Assembly: GCF_041435355.1 (NCBI RefSeq)
Contig: NZ_CP108442.1
Span: forward strand, 434,001-498,000
DNA: 64,000 nt
Source of the DNA: Streptomyces sp. NBC_01276
Lineage (GTDB): Bacteria > Actinomycetota > Actinomycetes > Streptomycetales > Streptomycetaceae
Direction of reading: 5' to 3'
Every line of letters begins with the position of its first letter. The first letter of the stretch is position 1. A program made the position numbers and the translations under genes. Positions 16,688 to 25,392 of this stretch are shown here, piece after piece. Below the pieces are notes generated by a model. The model did no database searches. It was not told the origin of the DNA and worked only from the letters and a program-made list of their open reading frames with translations.

Positions 16688-18889
16688 GTGATCCGCGCCC
16701 TGACGGGATGCTCGACGAGGAACGCATGGAAGGTGATCGTCCTCTGGGCGGTACTGGGCATCGGGCTGACCATCCTGGGCCAGGTGTTCGTCTTCCGCGC
16801 CACCCAGCCCGGCAACGACGGCTTCCTGCCCGCCACCTACGATTCGGCGGCCGCGCTGCGGATCTCCGAGGACCACTTCGGCGCACGGCCCGACAGCGAT
16901 CCGGTGACCGTGCTGGTGGCCCGTACGGACGGCGGCGCGCTCGGCGCCGCCGACGAACGCAGGATCGAGGAGGTGTCGGCGCGCCTGGCGGGACGGAAGA
17001 TCGTCATGCCGAGGACCAAGGACGACCCGCCCTTCACCCAGGACCACTCCCAGATCCCCCGGATCGGCGCCGGGATGACGGCCCCGGACCGTTCCTTCCG
17101 GCTGCTGTCCGTGGAGCTCAAGGGCAATCCGCAGGACCCCGGGGTGCAGTCCACCTACCGGGAGTTCCGGGAGCAGACCCGGACGGCGTTCCGGGAGGCG
17201 GGCCTGCGCACGGGGTTCACGGGCGGGCTGGCCGCGACGGTGGACACCGCCGACGCGGAGAAGACCCGGTCGACGGTGGTCGGCGCGGTGGTCATGGGCC
17301 TGATCGTGCTGCTCCACGTACTGGTCTTCCGCAGTGTGCTCGCGGCGCTGCTGCCGCTGCTCGCGATGGCGGTGATCGGGGGCGCGGCGGCCGGGTCGGT
17401 GATCCTGGCGTCGATGGCGACGGGCATCCGGCTGGCCCCCTCCACCCCCGCGCTGATCAACGTGGTGCTCATGGGCATCGGCATCGACTACTTCCTCTTC
17501 CTGCTGTTCCGCTTCCGCGAACGGCTGCGGCTGCACCCCGGGGAGACGGGACGGAAGGCCGCCGCGGAGGTCGCGGGCCGGGTGGGGACGGCCGTCACCT
17601 CCGCCGCACTGACGATCGTCGCCGCGTTCGCCACGCTCGGGATCGCCTCCTTCGGCCAGTTCCGGGTGCTGGGCCCGGCGATCGCGGTGTCCGTGCTGGT
17701 GATGCTGCTGGGCAGCCTGACGCTGATGCCGGCACTGCTGGCCGTGAGCGGCCGGAAGATGTTCTGGCCCTCGCGCGCCCTGCGGCGGGAGCCGCGCGCC
17801 GGCCTGGCGGGGCGGCTCGGCGGGCTGACGGCCCGGCGTCCGGTGGCGCTGGTCCTCGCCTCGGTGGTACTGCTCGGCGCGCTGACGGCGGGTCTGGCCG
17901 GCATCCGCGTGGACTACGGGCAGTCCGGCGGGGACGGGGAGCGGACCGGTGCCGTGCTGACGGCCGCGGAGATCTCCCGCTCGCTGCCCGCCGGGGTCTC
18001 GGACCCGACGAGCGTGCTCGTCGCCGCCCGGGACGGCGCGCCGCTCGGCGCGGACCGGGTGGCCGGGCTGGCCGGGGCGCTCGCCCGGGTGCCCGGAGTG
18101 GGCCGGGTGGCTCCGACCGTGCTCAGCGAGGACGGGAAGGCGGCCCGCATCGACCTGCTGCTGACGGTGGAGTCCGCCGGACAGGAGGCCCGCGACCTCG
18201 TCTCCGGGCCGGTCCGCAAGACGGTCCGCGCGAACCTGCCCGCCGGGACCGAGGCCCATGTCGGCGGAACGGCGTCGGTGTTCGCCGACATCGCGGTGGC
18301 CGTCGACAAGGACCTGAAGGTCATCTTCCCGGTGGCCGCGGTGCTGATCGCCGTCATCCTGCTGGTCCTGCTGCGGAGCGTGCTCGCGCCGCTGGTGCTG
18401 ATGCTCGCGGTCGGACTCGGCTTCGCCGCCACGCTGGGGGCCTCGACGCTGGTCTTCCAGCACGGGCTGGGTCGGCCCGGCGTGGACTTCACGCTCCCGC
18501 TGGTGCTGTTCCTGTTCGTGGTGGCGCTGGGCACCGACTACAACATCCTGATCAGCGACCGGATCCGGGAGGAGATGGAGCGGCCGGGACCGGCCCGGGC
18601 TGCGGTGGCCCGCGCCGTACGGCAGACCGCGCCGGCGATCGCGACCGCCGGGCTGGTGCTCGCAGCGTCCTTCGGGAGCCTGGCCGTCAGCCCGCATCCC
18701 GGTACGCAACAGACCGGTTTCGCGACGGCGGTCGGGATCCTGCTCTCCGCCTTCGTCCTGTCGATCGTGCTCGTGCCCGCGCTGGCCGCGCTGCTGGGCC
18801 GGTCCCTGTGGTGGCCGCTGCGACCGCGGCCCCGCGGGGGTGAGCACCGGGCGGCCCGGCCGGAGGCCGAGCGGGTGCCGGTGGGCTGA
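16688..18889 (+). CDS. MMPL-family RND exporter
   Basis: 733 residues from a GTG with GGAGGAGAA just upstream. Two homologous halves are each preceded by a large extracytoplasmic loop. The first membrane helix is at about 16-36, and helix clusters are at about 200-350 and 530-700. Motifs typical of MMPL proteins are INVVLMGIGIDYFLFLLFRFRE in the first half and ALGTDYNILISDRIREEM in the second, whose Asp-Tyr pairs form the proton relay. MMPL proteins export lipids, siderophores or antibiotics. It is divergent from a two-component operon over an operator-like repeat, so it is probably induced by that sensor, perhaps in response to envelope stress or a drug. Confidence 0.95.
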   Translation: MIRALTGCSTRNAWKVIVLWAVLGIGLTILGQVFVFRATQPGNDGFLPATYDSAAALRISEDHFGARPDSDPVTVLVARTDGGALGAADERRIEEVSARLAGRKIVMPRTKDDPPFTQDHSQIPRIGAGMTAPDRSFRLLSVELKGNPQDPGVQSTYREFREQTRTAFREAGLRTGFTGGLAATVDTADAEKTRSTVVGAVVMGLIVLLHVLVFRSVLAALLPLLAMAVIGGAAAGSVILASMATGIRLAPSTPALINVVLMGIGIDYFLFLLFRFRERLRLHPGETGRKAAAEVAGRVGTAVTSAALTIVAAFATLGIASFGQFRVLGPAIAVSVLVMLLGSLTLMPALLAVSGRKMFWPSRALRREPRAGLAGRLGGLTARRPVALVLASVVLLGALTAGLAGIRVDYGQSGGDGERTGAVLTAAEISRSLPAGVSDPTSVLVAARDGAPLGADRVAGLAGALARVPGVGRVAPTVLSEDGKAARIDLLLTVESAGQEARDLVSGPVRKTVRANLPAGTEAHVGGTASVFADIAVAVDKDLKVIFPVAAVLIAVILLVLLRSVLAPLVLMLAVGLGFAATLGASTLVFQHGLGRPGVDFTLPLVLFLFVVALGTDYNILISDRIREEMERPGPARAAVARAVRQTAPAIATAGLVLAASFGSLAVSPHPGTQQTGFATAVGILLSAFVLSIVLVPALAALLGRSLWWPLRPRPRGGEHRAARPEAERVPVG

Positions 18890-18905
18890 ACCGGCCGCAC
18901 CGGGA

Positions 18906-18950
18906 ACGCCGCGGCGCGCGGGACCACGACGGTCCCGCGCGCCGCGGCGT
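18906..18950. terminator. Bidirectional terminator (perfect 20-bp stem)
   Basis: Bases 18906-18925 pair perfectly with 18931-18950 around a 5-base loop, between the converging stops of the MMPL exporter and the glycine-betaine permease gene. Confidence 0.9.
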
Positions 18951-18977
18951 ACGCAGGGTTCGGGCGGCAGGGCCCGG

Positions 18978-20768
18978 TCAGGTGAGCTCGTCCACCTCGG
19001 GGTGGTCCTTCAGCCAGGCGCGCACGGCTTGCTGCTCCTGCCCCTTGCCGGTCTCCTGGATCTTCGCCTCCAGGCCGGTGAGCTGGGCCTCGGTGAGCTT
19101 GAAGGAGCGCAGCCACTCGGCCACCTTCGGCTCGTCGTCGGAGAAGCCCTTGCGCGCCAGGGTGTGGATGCCGTCACCCTTGCCCCAGGCGCCCTTGGGG
19201 TCCTCCAGCTTGGTGAGCCGGTACGAGGAGTAGGCCCAGTGCGGGGACCAGAGGACGACCGCGACGGGCTCCTTCTTCTCGTAGGCCCGCTTCAGCTCGG
19301 CGAGCATGCCCGGGGTGGATCCGTCGACGACCTCGTACTCGCCGTCGAGGCCGTACTCCCCCAGCACCTTGTCCTTGAGGATGGACATCTCGCCGGCGCT
19401 CGGCTCGATGCCGATGATCCGGCCCTTGAACTCGCCGGACCTGCCCTTGAGGTCGGCCAGCGAGCGGACGTCCTTCATGTACGAGGGGACGGCCAGCTCC
19501 AGCGAGGTGGGTCCGTACCAGGAACCGAGGTCCTCCAGCTTGTTCCCGTACTTCTGCCAGTACTGGGCGTGCGTGACGGGCAGCCAGGAGTCGGTCTGGA
19601 AATCGATCTGGCCGCCGGCGAGGCCGGTGTAGAGCGCGCCGGCCTCCAGCTGGCGGGCGTCGACCTTGAAGCCGCGGCGCTCCAGCAGCTCCTTCCAGAG
19701 GAAGGTCGAGGCGATGCCCTCGTCCCAGGGGATGTAGCCGAGCGAGACCTTGCGGCCCTTGCCGATGTCGGCGGCGCCGGCCGGGCCCTGCTCCTCGTGG
19801 GCGCCGAAGGTGCTCATGCCGCCGGCCACGAGGGCGAGGACGACGGCGCCGGTGACGGCGTACGCGGGCTGCGGACGGTGGCTCCAGAGCCGGGCCGCGC
19901 CGCTCGCGGCCGACCGGGTCTTCTCCAGGGCGCGGCGGCCGAGCGGGGAGACCTGGCGGCCCAGGGCACCGGTCATCCGGTCCAGGTACATGGCCAGGAT
20001 GACGATGGAGACGCCCGCCTCGAAGCCGAGGCCGATGTCGACGTTGCCGATGGCGCGGTAGACGGCGCCGCCGAGTCCGCCGCCGCCGACCATGCCGGCG
20101 ATGACCACCATGGACAGGCCGAGCATGATGACCTGGTTGACGCCCGCCATGATCGTGGGCAGGGCCAGCGGGAGCTGGACCCGCACGAGCGTGTCGCGCG
20201 GGGTGGTGCCGAAGGCCTCGGCGGCCTCGACCAGTTCCGCGTCGACCTGGCGGATGCCGAGCTCGGTCATCCGTACGCCCGGCGGCAGCGAGAAGATGAT
20301 CGTGGCGATGATGCCGGGGACCACGCCCACGCCGAAGAAGATGATGCCGGGGATCAGGTAGACCATGGCGGGCATGGTCTGCATGAAGTCCAGGACGGGC
20401 CGCAGGGTGGCGCTGACCCGGTCCGAGCGGGACGCCCAGACGCCGAGCGGCAGGGCGAACACGAGTGTGACGAGGGTCGCCACGAGGACCAGCGACAGCG
20501 TGGACATGGCTTCGTCCCACAGCGCCACCGAGTCCACGAGCGCGAATCCGGCGAAGGCCAGCAGGCCGGCGAGCAGCCCGCGCAGCCACCAGGCGGCGAC
20601 CGCGAGGATGCCCGCGAAGAGCAGCGGGGCGGGCGCGGAGAGCACCGCGTCGATGCCGTCGTAGAGGCCGGTCACGACGGTGCTGATGGCGTCGAAGAGC
20701 CAGGACAGGTGGCGCTGGAGGAAGTCGACGGTGCTGTCGGCCCAGGCGCCGAGGTGCAGGCGGGGCAT
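18978..20768 (-). CDS. Glycine betaine/proline-type ABC importer: permease fused to substrate-binding domain
   Basis: 596 residues. Residues about 1-290 are an OpuAB/ProW permease with six or so membrane helices and the EAA loop VEAAEAFGTTPRDTLVRVQLP. A linking helix (about 305-325) leads to a C-terminal OpuAC substrate-binding domain (about 335-596) facing outside. Aromatic residues there (GYIPWDEG, DSWLPVTHAQYW, LWSPHWAY) are of the kind that cage quaternary amines. It begins one base inside the stop of the ATPase gene (TGATG), so translation is coupled. It imports compatible solutes for osmoprotection. Confidence 0.95.
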   Translation of the reverse strand: MPRLHLGAWADSTVDFLQRHLSWLFDAISTVVTGLYDGIDAVLSAPAPLLFAGILAVAAWWLRGLLAGLLAFAGFALVDSVALWDEAMSTLSLVLVATLVTLVFALPLGVWASRSDRVSATLRPVLDFMQTMPAMVYLIPGIIFFGVGVVPGIIATIIFSLPPGVRMTELGIRQVDAELVEAAEAFGTTPRDTLVRVQLPLALPTIMAGVNQVIMLGLSMVVIAGMVGGGGLGGAVYRAIGNVDIGLGFEAGVSIVILAMYLDRMTGALGRQVSPLGRRALEKTRSAASGAARLWSHRPQPAYAVTGAVVLALVAGGMSTFGAHEEQGPAGAADIGKGRKVSLGYIPWDEGIASTFLWKELLERRGFKVDARQLEAGALYTGLAGGQIDFQTDSWLPVTHAQYWQKYGNKLEDLGSWYGPTSLELAVPSYMKDVRSLADLKGRSGEFKGRIIGIEPSAGEMSILKDKVLGEYGLDGEYEVVDGSTPGMLAELKRAYEKKEPVAVVLWSPHWAYSSYRLTKLEDPKGAWGKGDGIHTLARKGFSDDEPKVAEWLRSFKLTEAQLTGLEAKIQETGKGQEQQAVRAWLKDHPEVDELT

Positions 20769-21853
20769 CAGGCGGCCACCTCCGCGCAGGCGCAGGCCAT
20801 CGGGGGCCGCTGTTCGTCACCGATGAAGGCGATGAGCCGGTCCTGCGGGACGGAGCCGACGACGGCCCCCTCCGCGTCCGTGACGCTCACCGCGTGCGGG
20901 ACCCGGGCGCTGACGGCGCACAGGTCGGCCAGCGGGGTGTCGGCGCTGACGGTGGGGCAGGTGCAGCCGTCCGCCCCGTCGGGGGCGTCGTCGGGGGCCT
21001 CGTCCATGACGGCGTCGGCGGTGAGCACGCGCGAGCGGTCGACGTCCTGCACGAAGGAGGCGACGTAGTCGTCGGCGGGACGGGTGAGGATGTCCTCTGC
21101 CGTGCCCTGCTGGACGATGCGGCCGTCGCGCATGACGGCGATGGAGTCGCCGAGTCTCATGGCCTCGTTGAGGTCGTGGGTGATGAAGACGATGGTCTTC
21201 TTCAGCGTCCGCTGCAGTTCGAGGAGCTGGTCCTGCATGTCGCGGCGGATCAGCGGGTCGAGGGCGCTGAAGGACTCGTCCATCAGGAGCAGGTCGGCGT
21301 CGGTGGCCAGGGCGCGGGCGAGGCCGACGCGCTGCTGCATGCCGCCGGACAGCTCGTCGGGCCAGGACTTCTCCCAGCCGCCGAGCCCGCACAGCGTCAG
21401 CGCCTCGGCGGCGCGCCGTTCGCGCTCGGCCCGGGGGACGCCCTGGACCTCCAGACCGTAGGCGGCGTTCGCCAGCACGTCGCGGTGGGGGAAGAGCGCG
21501 AAGTGCTGGAACACCATGGAGATCCGGGTGGAGCGTACGTGGCGCATCTCACGCGCCCCGAGCCCGGTGAGGTCCTCGCCGTCGAAGAGGATGCGGCCCG
21601 CCGTGGGCTCCAGCAGACCGTTGAGCATCCGCAGGAGGGTGGACTTACCGGAGCCCGAGAGCCCCATGACGACGAAGATCTCGCCGGGCTCGACGCGGAA
21701 GGAGGCGTCGATGACGGCCGCCGTCGTGCCGTCGGCGCGCAGCTCGTCGCGGTCGGCGCCGCGTTCGAGGGCCCGGACGGCGGCCGTCCTGTCGCCGGGT
21801 CGCCTTGCGAACACCTTGTAGACGTGTTCGGCCTGGAGCGTGGACACATGCAC
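20768..21853 (-). CDS. Glycine betaine/proline-type ABC importer ATP-binding protein
   Basis: 361 residues. Walker A GLSGSGKST starts at about residue 64, the signature is LSGGMQQRVGLARAL, Walker B is LLLMDESFSALD, and the switch His is in VFITHDLNEAM. These match OpuAA/ProV. A C-terminal extension (about 270-361) is in the position of the tandem CBS module that senses ionic strength in OpuA. Here it is degenerate, with an unusual CTCPT and a terminal ACACAEVAA holding several cysteines. It is the first gene of a two-gene operon with the fused permease/binding protein. Confidence 0.95.
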   Translation of the reverse strand: MHVSTLQAEHVYKVFARRPGDRTAAVRALERGADRDELRADGTTAAVIDASFRVEPGEIFVVMGLSGSGKSTLLRMLNGLLEPTAGRILFDGEDLTGLGAREMRHVRSTRISMVFQHFALFPHRDVLANAAYGLEVQGVPRAERERRAAEALTLCGLGGWEKSWPDELSGGMQQRVGLARALATDADLLLMDESFSALDPLIRRDMQDQLLELQRTLKKTIVFITHDLNEAMRLGDSIAVMRDGRIVQQGTAEDILTRPADDYVASFVQDVDRSRVLTADAVMDEAPDDAPDGADGCTCPTVSADTPLADLCAVSARVPHAVSVTDAEGAVVGSVPQDRLIAFIGDEQRPPMACACAEVAA

Positions 21854-22046
21854 CTCGTGGGTCGTACCGGGTCCGGCGCACCGCTGGCGGCGGTGGCCGG
21901 GGAGCGGGGCGGGATCGGCCCGCGCGGTCCGCGCCCGCGGCCCGATCGGCCGGAGGGCGTGGTTCCGCTCCAGTGGCGCGCTTGCCCCGGCCCGGCCCCG
22001 GCAAACGGCCGGGTGACGCAGCTCACGGTGCGCGTCACGACTCCGG

Positions 22047-23006
22047 TCAGACGGTGCGTGCGGACGCGTGGGTGGGCTCGGGGCCGGGGTCGGCCAGCAT
22101 CGAGGCCCGCAGGTGGGCGAGCAGCCGGGTGAGCAGGCGGGAGACCTGCATCTGGGAGATCCCGAGTTCGGCGCCGATCTGGGCCTGGGTCAGCTCCTCG
22201 CCGAAGCGCATCCGCAGCATGGCGCGCTCGCGCTCACTGAGGCGTTCCAGCAGCGGGGCCAGGGTCTGGATGTCCTCGACCAGCTCCATGGCCGGCTCCT
22301 CCTCGCCCATGACGTCGGCGAGGGTGTGGCCTTCGGCGGGGCCGTCTCCGTGCTCGCCCTGCGGGGCGTCCAGGGAGCCGCTGGTGTGGCCGTTCGCGGC
22401 GACCAGCCCCTCGATGACCTGCTCGTCGGTGAGGTCGAGGTGCGCGGCGAGGTCGGCGACGGTCGGCGAGCGGTCGAGCCTGACGGTCAGCTCCTCCTTC
22501 GCCTTGGCGATGTCGATGCGCAGCTCCTGGAGCCGGCGCGGGACGCGGACCGCCCAGGTGGTGTCGCGGAAGTGGCGCTTGATCTCGCCTGTGATGTACG
22601 GCATCGCGAGGGTGGAGAACTCGTTCTCGCGGTCCGGGTCGAAGCGGTCGATGGCCTTGATGAGGCCGATGGTGCCGACCTGGACGATGTCCTCGATGTC
22701 GCCGTTCTCACCCCGGCCGCGGAAGCGGCGCACGGCGTACTGGACGAGTGAGGCGTTCATCTCGATGAGCGTGTTGCGGACGTACTGGTACTCCGGGGTG
22801 CCCTCTTCGAGGACACGAAGGCGTCGGAAGAAGACCTTGGAGAGCTCGCGGGCATCGGCCGGAGCCATCTCGCGGGGTTCGTCGATCCGGGGCAGGCCCG
22901 CGGTGCGGGCGGCCTCGGCTGTGCGGCGGGGGCACGGGAGCGCGGCGGCTTCGACGGTACGGGTGCCGGGGACGGCGCTGGAGGTGGTGCTGGCGGAAAC
23001 CGGCAT
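22047..23006 (-). CDS. RNA polymerase sigma factor, SigB/SigF/SigG (group 3 stress) family
   Basis: 319 residues from the ATG at 23006, nine bases after AAGGAG. Region 2 contains GDIEDIVQVGTIGLIKAIDRFD and STLAMPYITGEIKRHFRDTTW. Region 3 follows (about 175-225). Region 4 has LTQAQIGAELGISQMQVSRLL. The N-terminal 50 residues are variable. Streptomycetes encode many paralogues controlled by anti-sigma kinases, and no anti-sigma or antagonist gene adjoins this one. It is divergent from a winged-helix regulator gene, with an inverted repeat between them. Confidence 0.95.
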   Translation of the reverse strand: MPVSASTTSSAVPGTRTVEAAALPCPRRTAEAARTAGLPRIDEPREMAPADARELSKVFFRRLRVLEEGTPEYQYVRNTLIEMNASLVQYAVRRFRGRGENGDIEDIVQVGTIGLIKAIDRFDPDRENEFSTLAMPYITGEIKRHFRDTTWAVRVPRRLQELRIDIAKAKEELTVRLDRSPTVADLAAHLDLTDEQVIEGLVAANGHTSGSLDAPQGEHGDGPAEGHTLADVMGEEEPAMELVEDIQTLAPLLERLSERERAMLRMRFGEELTQAQIGAELGISQMQVSRLLTRLLAHLRASMLADPGPEPTHASARTV

Positions 23007-23123
23007 TCGGGTTCGCTCCTTGGGCTGGTCGGCTTGCGGCGCGGGACCTTGACTGCCGTAGATGCTGGCCTTCTTCTTCTCGTACGTCAAGAATTACCGG
23101 AAACCCGTTTCGCGTCTTGCGTG

Positions 23124-23136
23124 ACATGAATCATGT
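23124..23136. promoter_or_regulatory. Perfect 6-1-6 inverted repeat between sigma factor and regulator
   Basis: ACATGA (23124-23129), A, TCATGT (23131-23136). It lies 17 bp before the regulator ATG and about 118 bp before the sigma factor start, in AT-richer DNA. It could be an operator for the adjacent winged-helix protein. Confidence 0.4.
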
Positions 23137-23152
23137 ACCGCATGATGACGGC

Positions 23153-23596
23153 ATGGGGAGCATGACACGTCGACAGAACTGGACATTCCTGACAAATCAC
23201 GCCCGCGTCCTGGTGACCATCGCCCGGGATCCGGCCGTGCGTTTGCGGGATGTGGCCGTGACGTGCGCGCTCACCGAGCGCACCGTGCAGACGATCGTCG
23301 CCGACCTGGAATCCGACGGATATCTCCAGCGGGTGCGTGACGGACGTCGCAACCGGTACGAGATCTCGGCGGGTGCCGTGTTCCGCCATCCTGCCGAGGC
23401 GGGAGTCCAGGTGGCCGGCCTCCTCGCCCTCCTCACCGGCGCCCCCGCCGCGCCCCGGGACCCCGTCCCGGACCCGGAGCCGGGCGTCCCGGTCGCGCTC
23501 GTCCCGGCGGGCGACGCCTTCGGCGACACCGCGTCCCCGGAAACGGACGGCCTCGCACCGGCCAGACCCCCGGCGCCCCCGCTCCCGACGGCCTGA
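23153..23596 (+). CDS. Winged-helix (MarR-like) transcriptional regulator
   Basis: 147 residues from the ATG at 23153. An ATG at 23162 is also possible. A winged helix-turn-helix spans about residues 8-80: LTNHARVLVTIARDPAVRLRDVAVTCALTERTVQTIVADL, followed by the wing GYLQRVRDGRRNRYEIS. The tail is Pro/Ala-rich and acidic, with no ligand domain. Small single-domain regulators of this type are frequent in Streptomyces, and their targets are unknown. It is divergent from the sigma factor gene. Confidence 0.85.
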   Translation: MGSMTRRQNWTFLTNHARVLVTIARDPAVRLRDVAVTCALTERTVQTIVADLESDGYLQRVRDGRRNRYEISAGAVFRHPAEAGVQVAGLLALLTGAPAAPRDPVPDPEPGVPVALVPAGDAFGDTASPETDGLAPARPPAPPLPTA

Positions 23597-23712
23597 GTAC
23601 CCGAGCGGCCGGGCGGCCGAGCGGCGGACGGGCCATCCGACGGGCGAGCCCCTCGGCCGCCGCCGGCGGTCATCTCCGTACGCCGAAGGCTCGCTCGCGC
23701 ACGGCGACAGGC

Positions 23713-24336
23713 TCAGTCCGAAACCGACCCGACTCCCGGGCCGTCGTGCCGAGTGCGCCACCCCCACACCATGTGTCCCACAAGAACCATGGCGGTGAGG
23801 ACGGCAAGCACACGAATCACGCTCCATGCGGATCCGGCGCCGGGCCCCGCGGCCGCAACCTCCACATCCAGCCGCACATTCGTCTCAAAAAAGGCGATCA
23901 GCGGAACGAGCAGACGGAACGGAAGGCCGGCGATACCGGGGATCCGCGCCAGGTTTCCGAACAGTCCCAGCGGGGCGCCGAAAAGGAAAGCGAGCGATCC
24001 CCAGAAGAGGATGTCCGACCAGGTGTCCGCGCCGCTCGATGTGACCGCGACGTCCATCCCGATCGGTTCCAGCGGACTCAGAGCCTTGAGCCCGTAGTAA
24101 ACGGCCACACCGATGGCCAGTCCCAGGGAGGCGAGCAAGGCCGACTCGGCCTTCGACGGACGGAAACAGCCGACCAGGAAGGCGAAACACGCCCACGACC
24201 AGCCACCGGAGAACACGGTGCTCACCGCGTGGAAAACAGGGCTGTCGGATGTGCCCGCGAGAGGGCCGAGTGCACCGATCGCCGCACCCGACCCGGAAAT
24301 TATCAGTATGGGTGTGATGTGGGCGCGCGAAAGCAT
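23713..24336 (-). CDS. Integral membrane protein (possibly DUF6518)
   Basis: 207 residues from the ATG at 24336, preceded by AAAGGTGAAG. Five to six hydrophobic segments are seen. The stretch GGWSWACFAFLVGCFRPSKAESALLASLGL resembles a family I recall as DUF6518, but I cannot confirm it. No catalytic motif is present. Its upstream region holds an unusual pair of interleaved inverted repeats and then a decayed protease gene. Regions farther upstream in the same frame are not coding. Confidence 0.75.
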   Translation of the reverse strand: MLSRAHITPILIISGSGAAIGALGPLAGTSDSPVFHAVSTVFSGGWSWACFAFLVGCFRPSKAESALLASLGLAIGVAVYYGLKALSPLEPIGMDVAVTSSGADTWSDILFWGSLAFLFGAPLGLFGNLARIPGIAGLPFRLLVPLIAFFETNVRLDVEVAAAGPGAGSAWSVIRVLAVLTAMVLVGHMVWGWRTRHDGPGVGSVSD

Positions 24337-24359
24337 CGCTTCACCTTTCCTCGTCGGGC

Positions 24360-24428
24360 GGATGTCCGCCGAGGGGAGATGGCGAGCGCCCTGTCTTCCT
24401 GCGCGGACATCCAGGGCTCTCGCCATCT
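24360..24428. promoter_or_regulatory. Two interleaved perfect 10-bp inverted repeats (A-B-A'-B')
   Basis: A is GGATGTCCGC (24360-24369) with A' GCGGACATCC (24403-24412). B is AGATGGCGAG (24377-24386) with B' CTCGCCATCT (24419-24428). The order A-B-A'-B' is that of a pseudoknot if transcribed, or two overlapping operators if read as DNA. It lies 24-92 bp upstream of the minus-strand membrane-protein start, i.e. in its promoter or leader. Confidence 0.5.
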
Positions 24429-24429
24429 T

Positions 24430-25307
24430 AGGCCTGGTGAAAGGCAGTTGTTCCAACCAGTGGCCGGTTTGCGAACCGCGCTCGCCGCCGCTCTCGCCCT
24501 CGGTGCCCCCTCCGCCGCCGGCCCCGCCGAGGGCGCAGTCCGCTACGCCGGGGCGCCCGGCGCCGTCTCCGGCAGCTACCTCGTGCTGCTCAGACCCGGC
24601 CGCGCGGCCTCCCGTACGGCCGAGGGCCGGACGGTCGTCGAACGTCTCGGCGGGAAGATCCGCCGCACCTTCGACTACGCCCTCAACGGCTACCGGCCGA
24701 ACTGTCGCCCGCGCGCCTCCTACGGCTACGACGGCGTCGACGATGACATGACCTCCTGGGGCGAACACGGTCACGGCACCCATGTCGCCGGGACGCTCGC
24801 CGGTACCACGGCGGGCGTCGCCGAGAAGGCGGAGGTCGTCGCGGTGCGGGTGCTCGACCACGCGGGTTCGCGCACCGTCGAGCAGGTGGTTGCGGGCGTC
24901 GACTGGGTCACCCGCAACGCCGTGAAGCCGGCGGTGGCGAACATGAGCCTGGGCGGGGAGGCGGACGACGTCCTGGACTCCGCCGTCCGGGCCTCCGTCG
25001 CCTCCGGGCACTCCCCCGCCCGGGTGGAGAGCGCGCTGACGGTCGGCGCGACCGGGGAGGGTGACCGGCGTTCCGACTACTCCAACCACGGCCCGCTCGT
25101 GGACCTGTTCGCCCCCCGGCGACTTCATCACCTCGGCCGCGTGGTGCCACCCCGCACGTCGCGGGCGCCGCCGCCCTGCACCTCTCCGGACACCCGACGG
25201 CCACCCCGGCCCAGGTCGGCGCGGCGAACGGCGTGTGGCGGCTGCGCGTGTTCGACACCCGCGCCGGGCACACCGGCCGTCTCGACTCCTGGGCGCTGCG
25301 CTTCTGA
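24430..25307 (+). pseudogene. Decayed secreted subtilisin-family (S8) protease with P-domain remnant
   Basis: A signal-peptide-like AALALGAPSAAGPAEG is followed by an inhibitor-I9 propeptide start (GSYLVLLRPG) that jumps directly to the catalytic-His region EHGHGTHVAGTLAGT. The segment with the catalytic Asp is therefore deleted. VGATGEGDRRSDYSNHGPLVDLFAP is intact, then the frame shifts. The GTSMA segment with the catalytic Ser is absent, and in another frame PHVAGAAALHLSGHPTAT runs on directly. That frame then shows the end of a proprotein-convertase P-domain (GVWRLRVFDTRAGHTGRLDSW) ending at 25307. Two of the three catalytic residues are gone and the frame is broken, so the gene is dead. 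Confidence 0.88.
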
Positions 25308-25338
25308 GCCGGCACCGCACGCCCGGCGGGACCGGGTC

Positions 25339-25390
25339 CGGCCCTTACGGCCCTTACGGCCCTTCCGGCCCTTCCGGCCCTTCCGGGAAG
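25339..25390. repeat. 9-bp tandem repeat with terminator-like hairpin
   Basis: Five copies of a 9-base unit, CGGCCCTTA twice and CGGCCCTTC three times (25339-25383), end in a short GGCCCTTCC/GGGAAGGCC stem. It lies between the dead protease and the convergent GntR gene and probably serves as their terminator. Confidence 0.6.
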
Positions 25391-25392
25391 GC

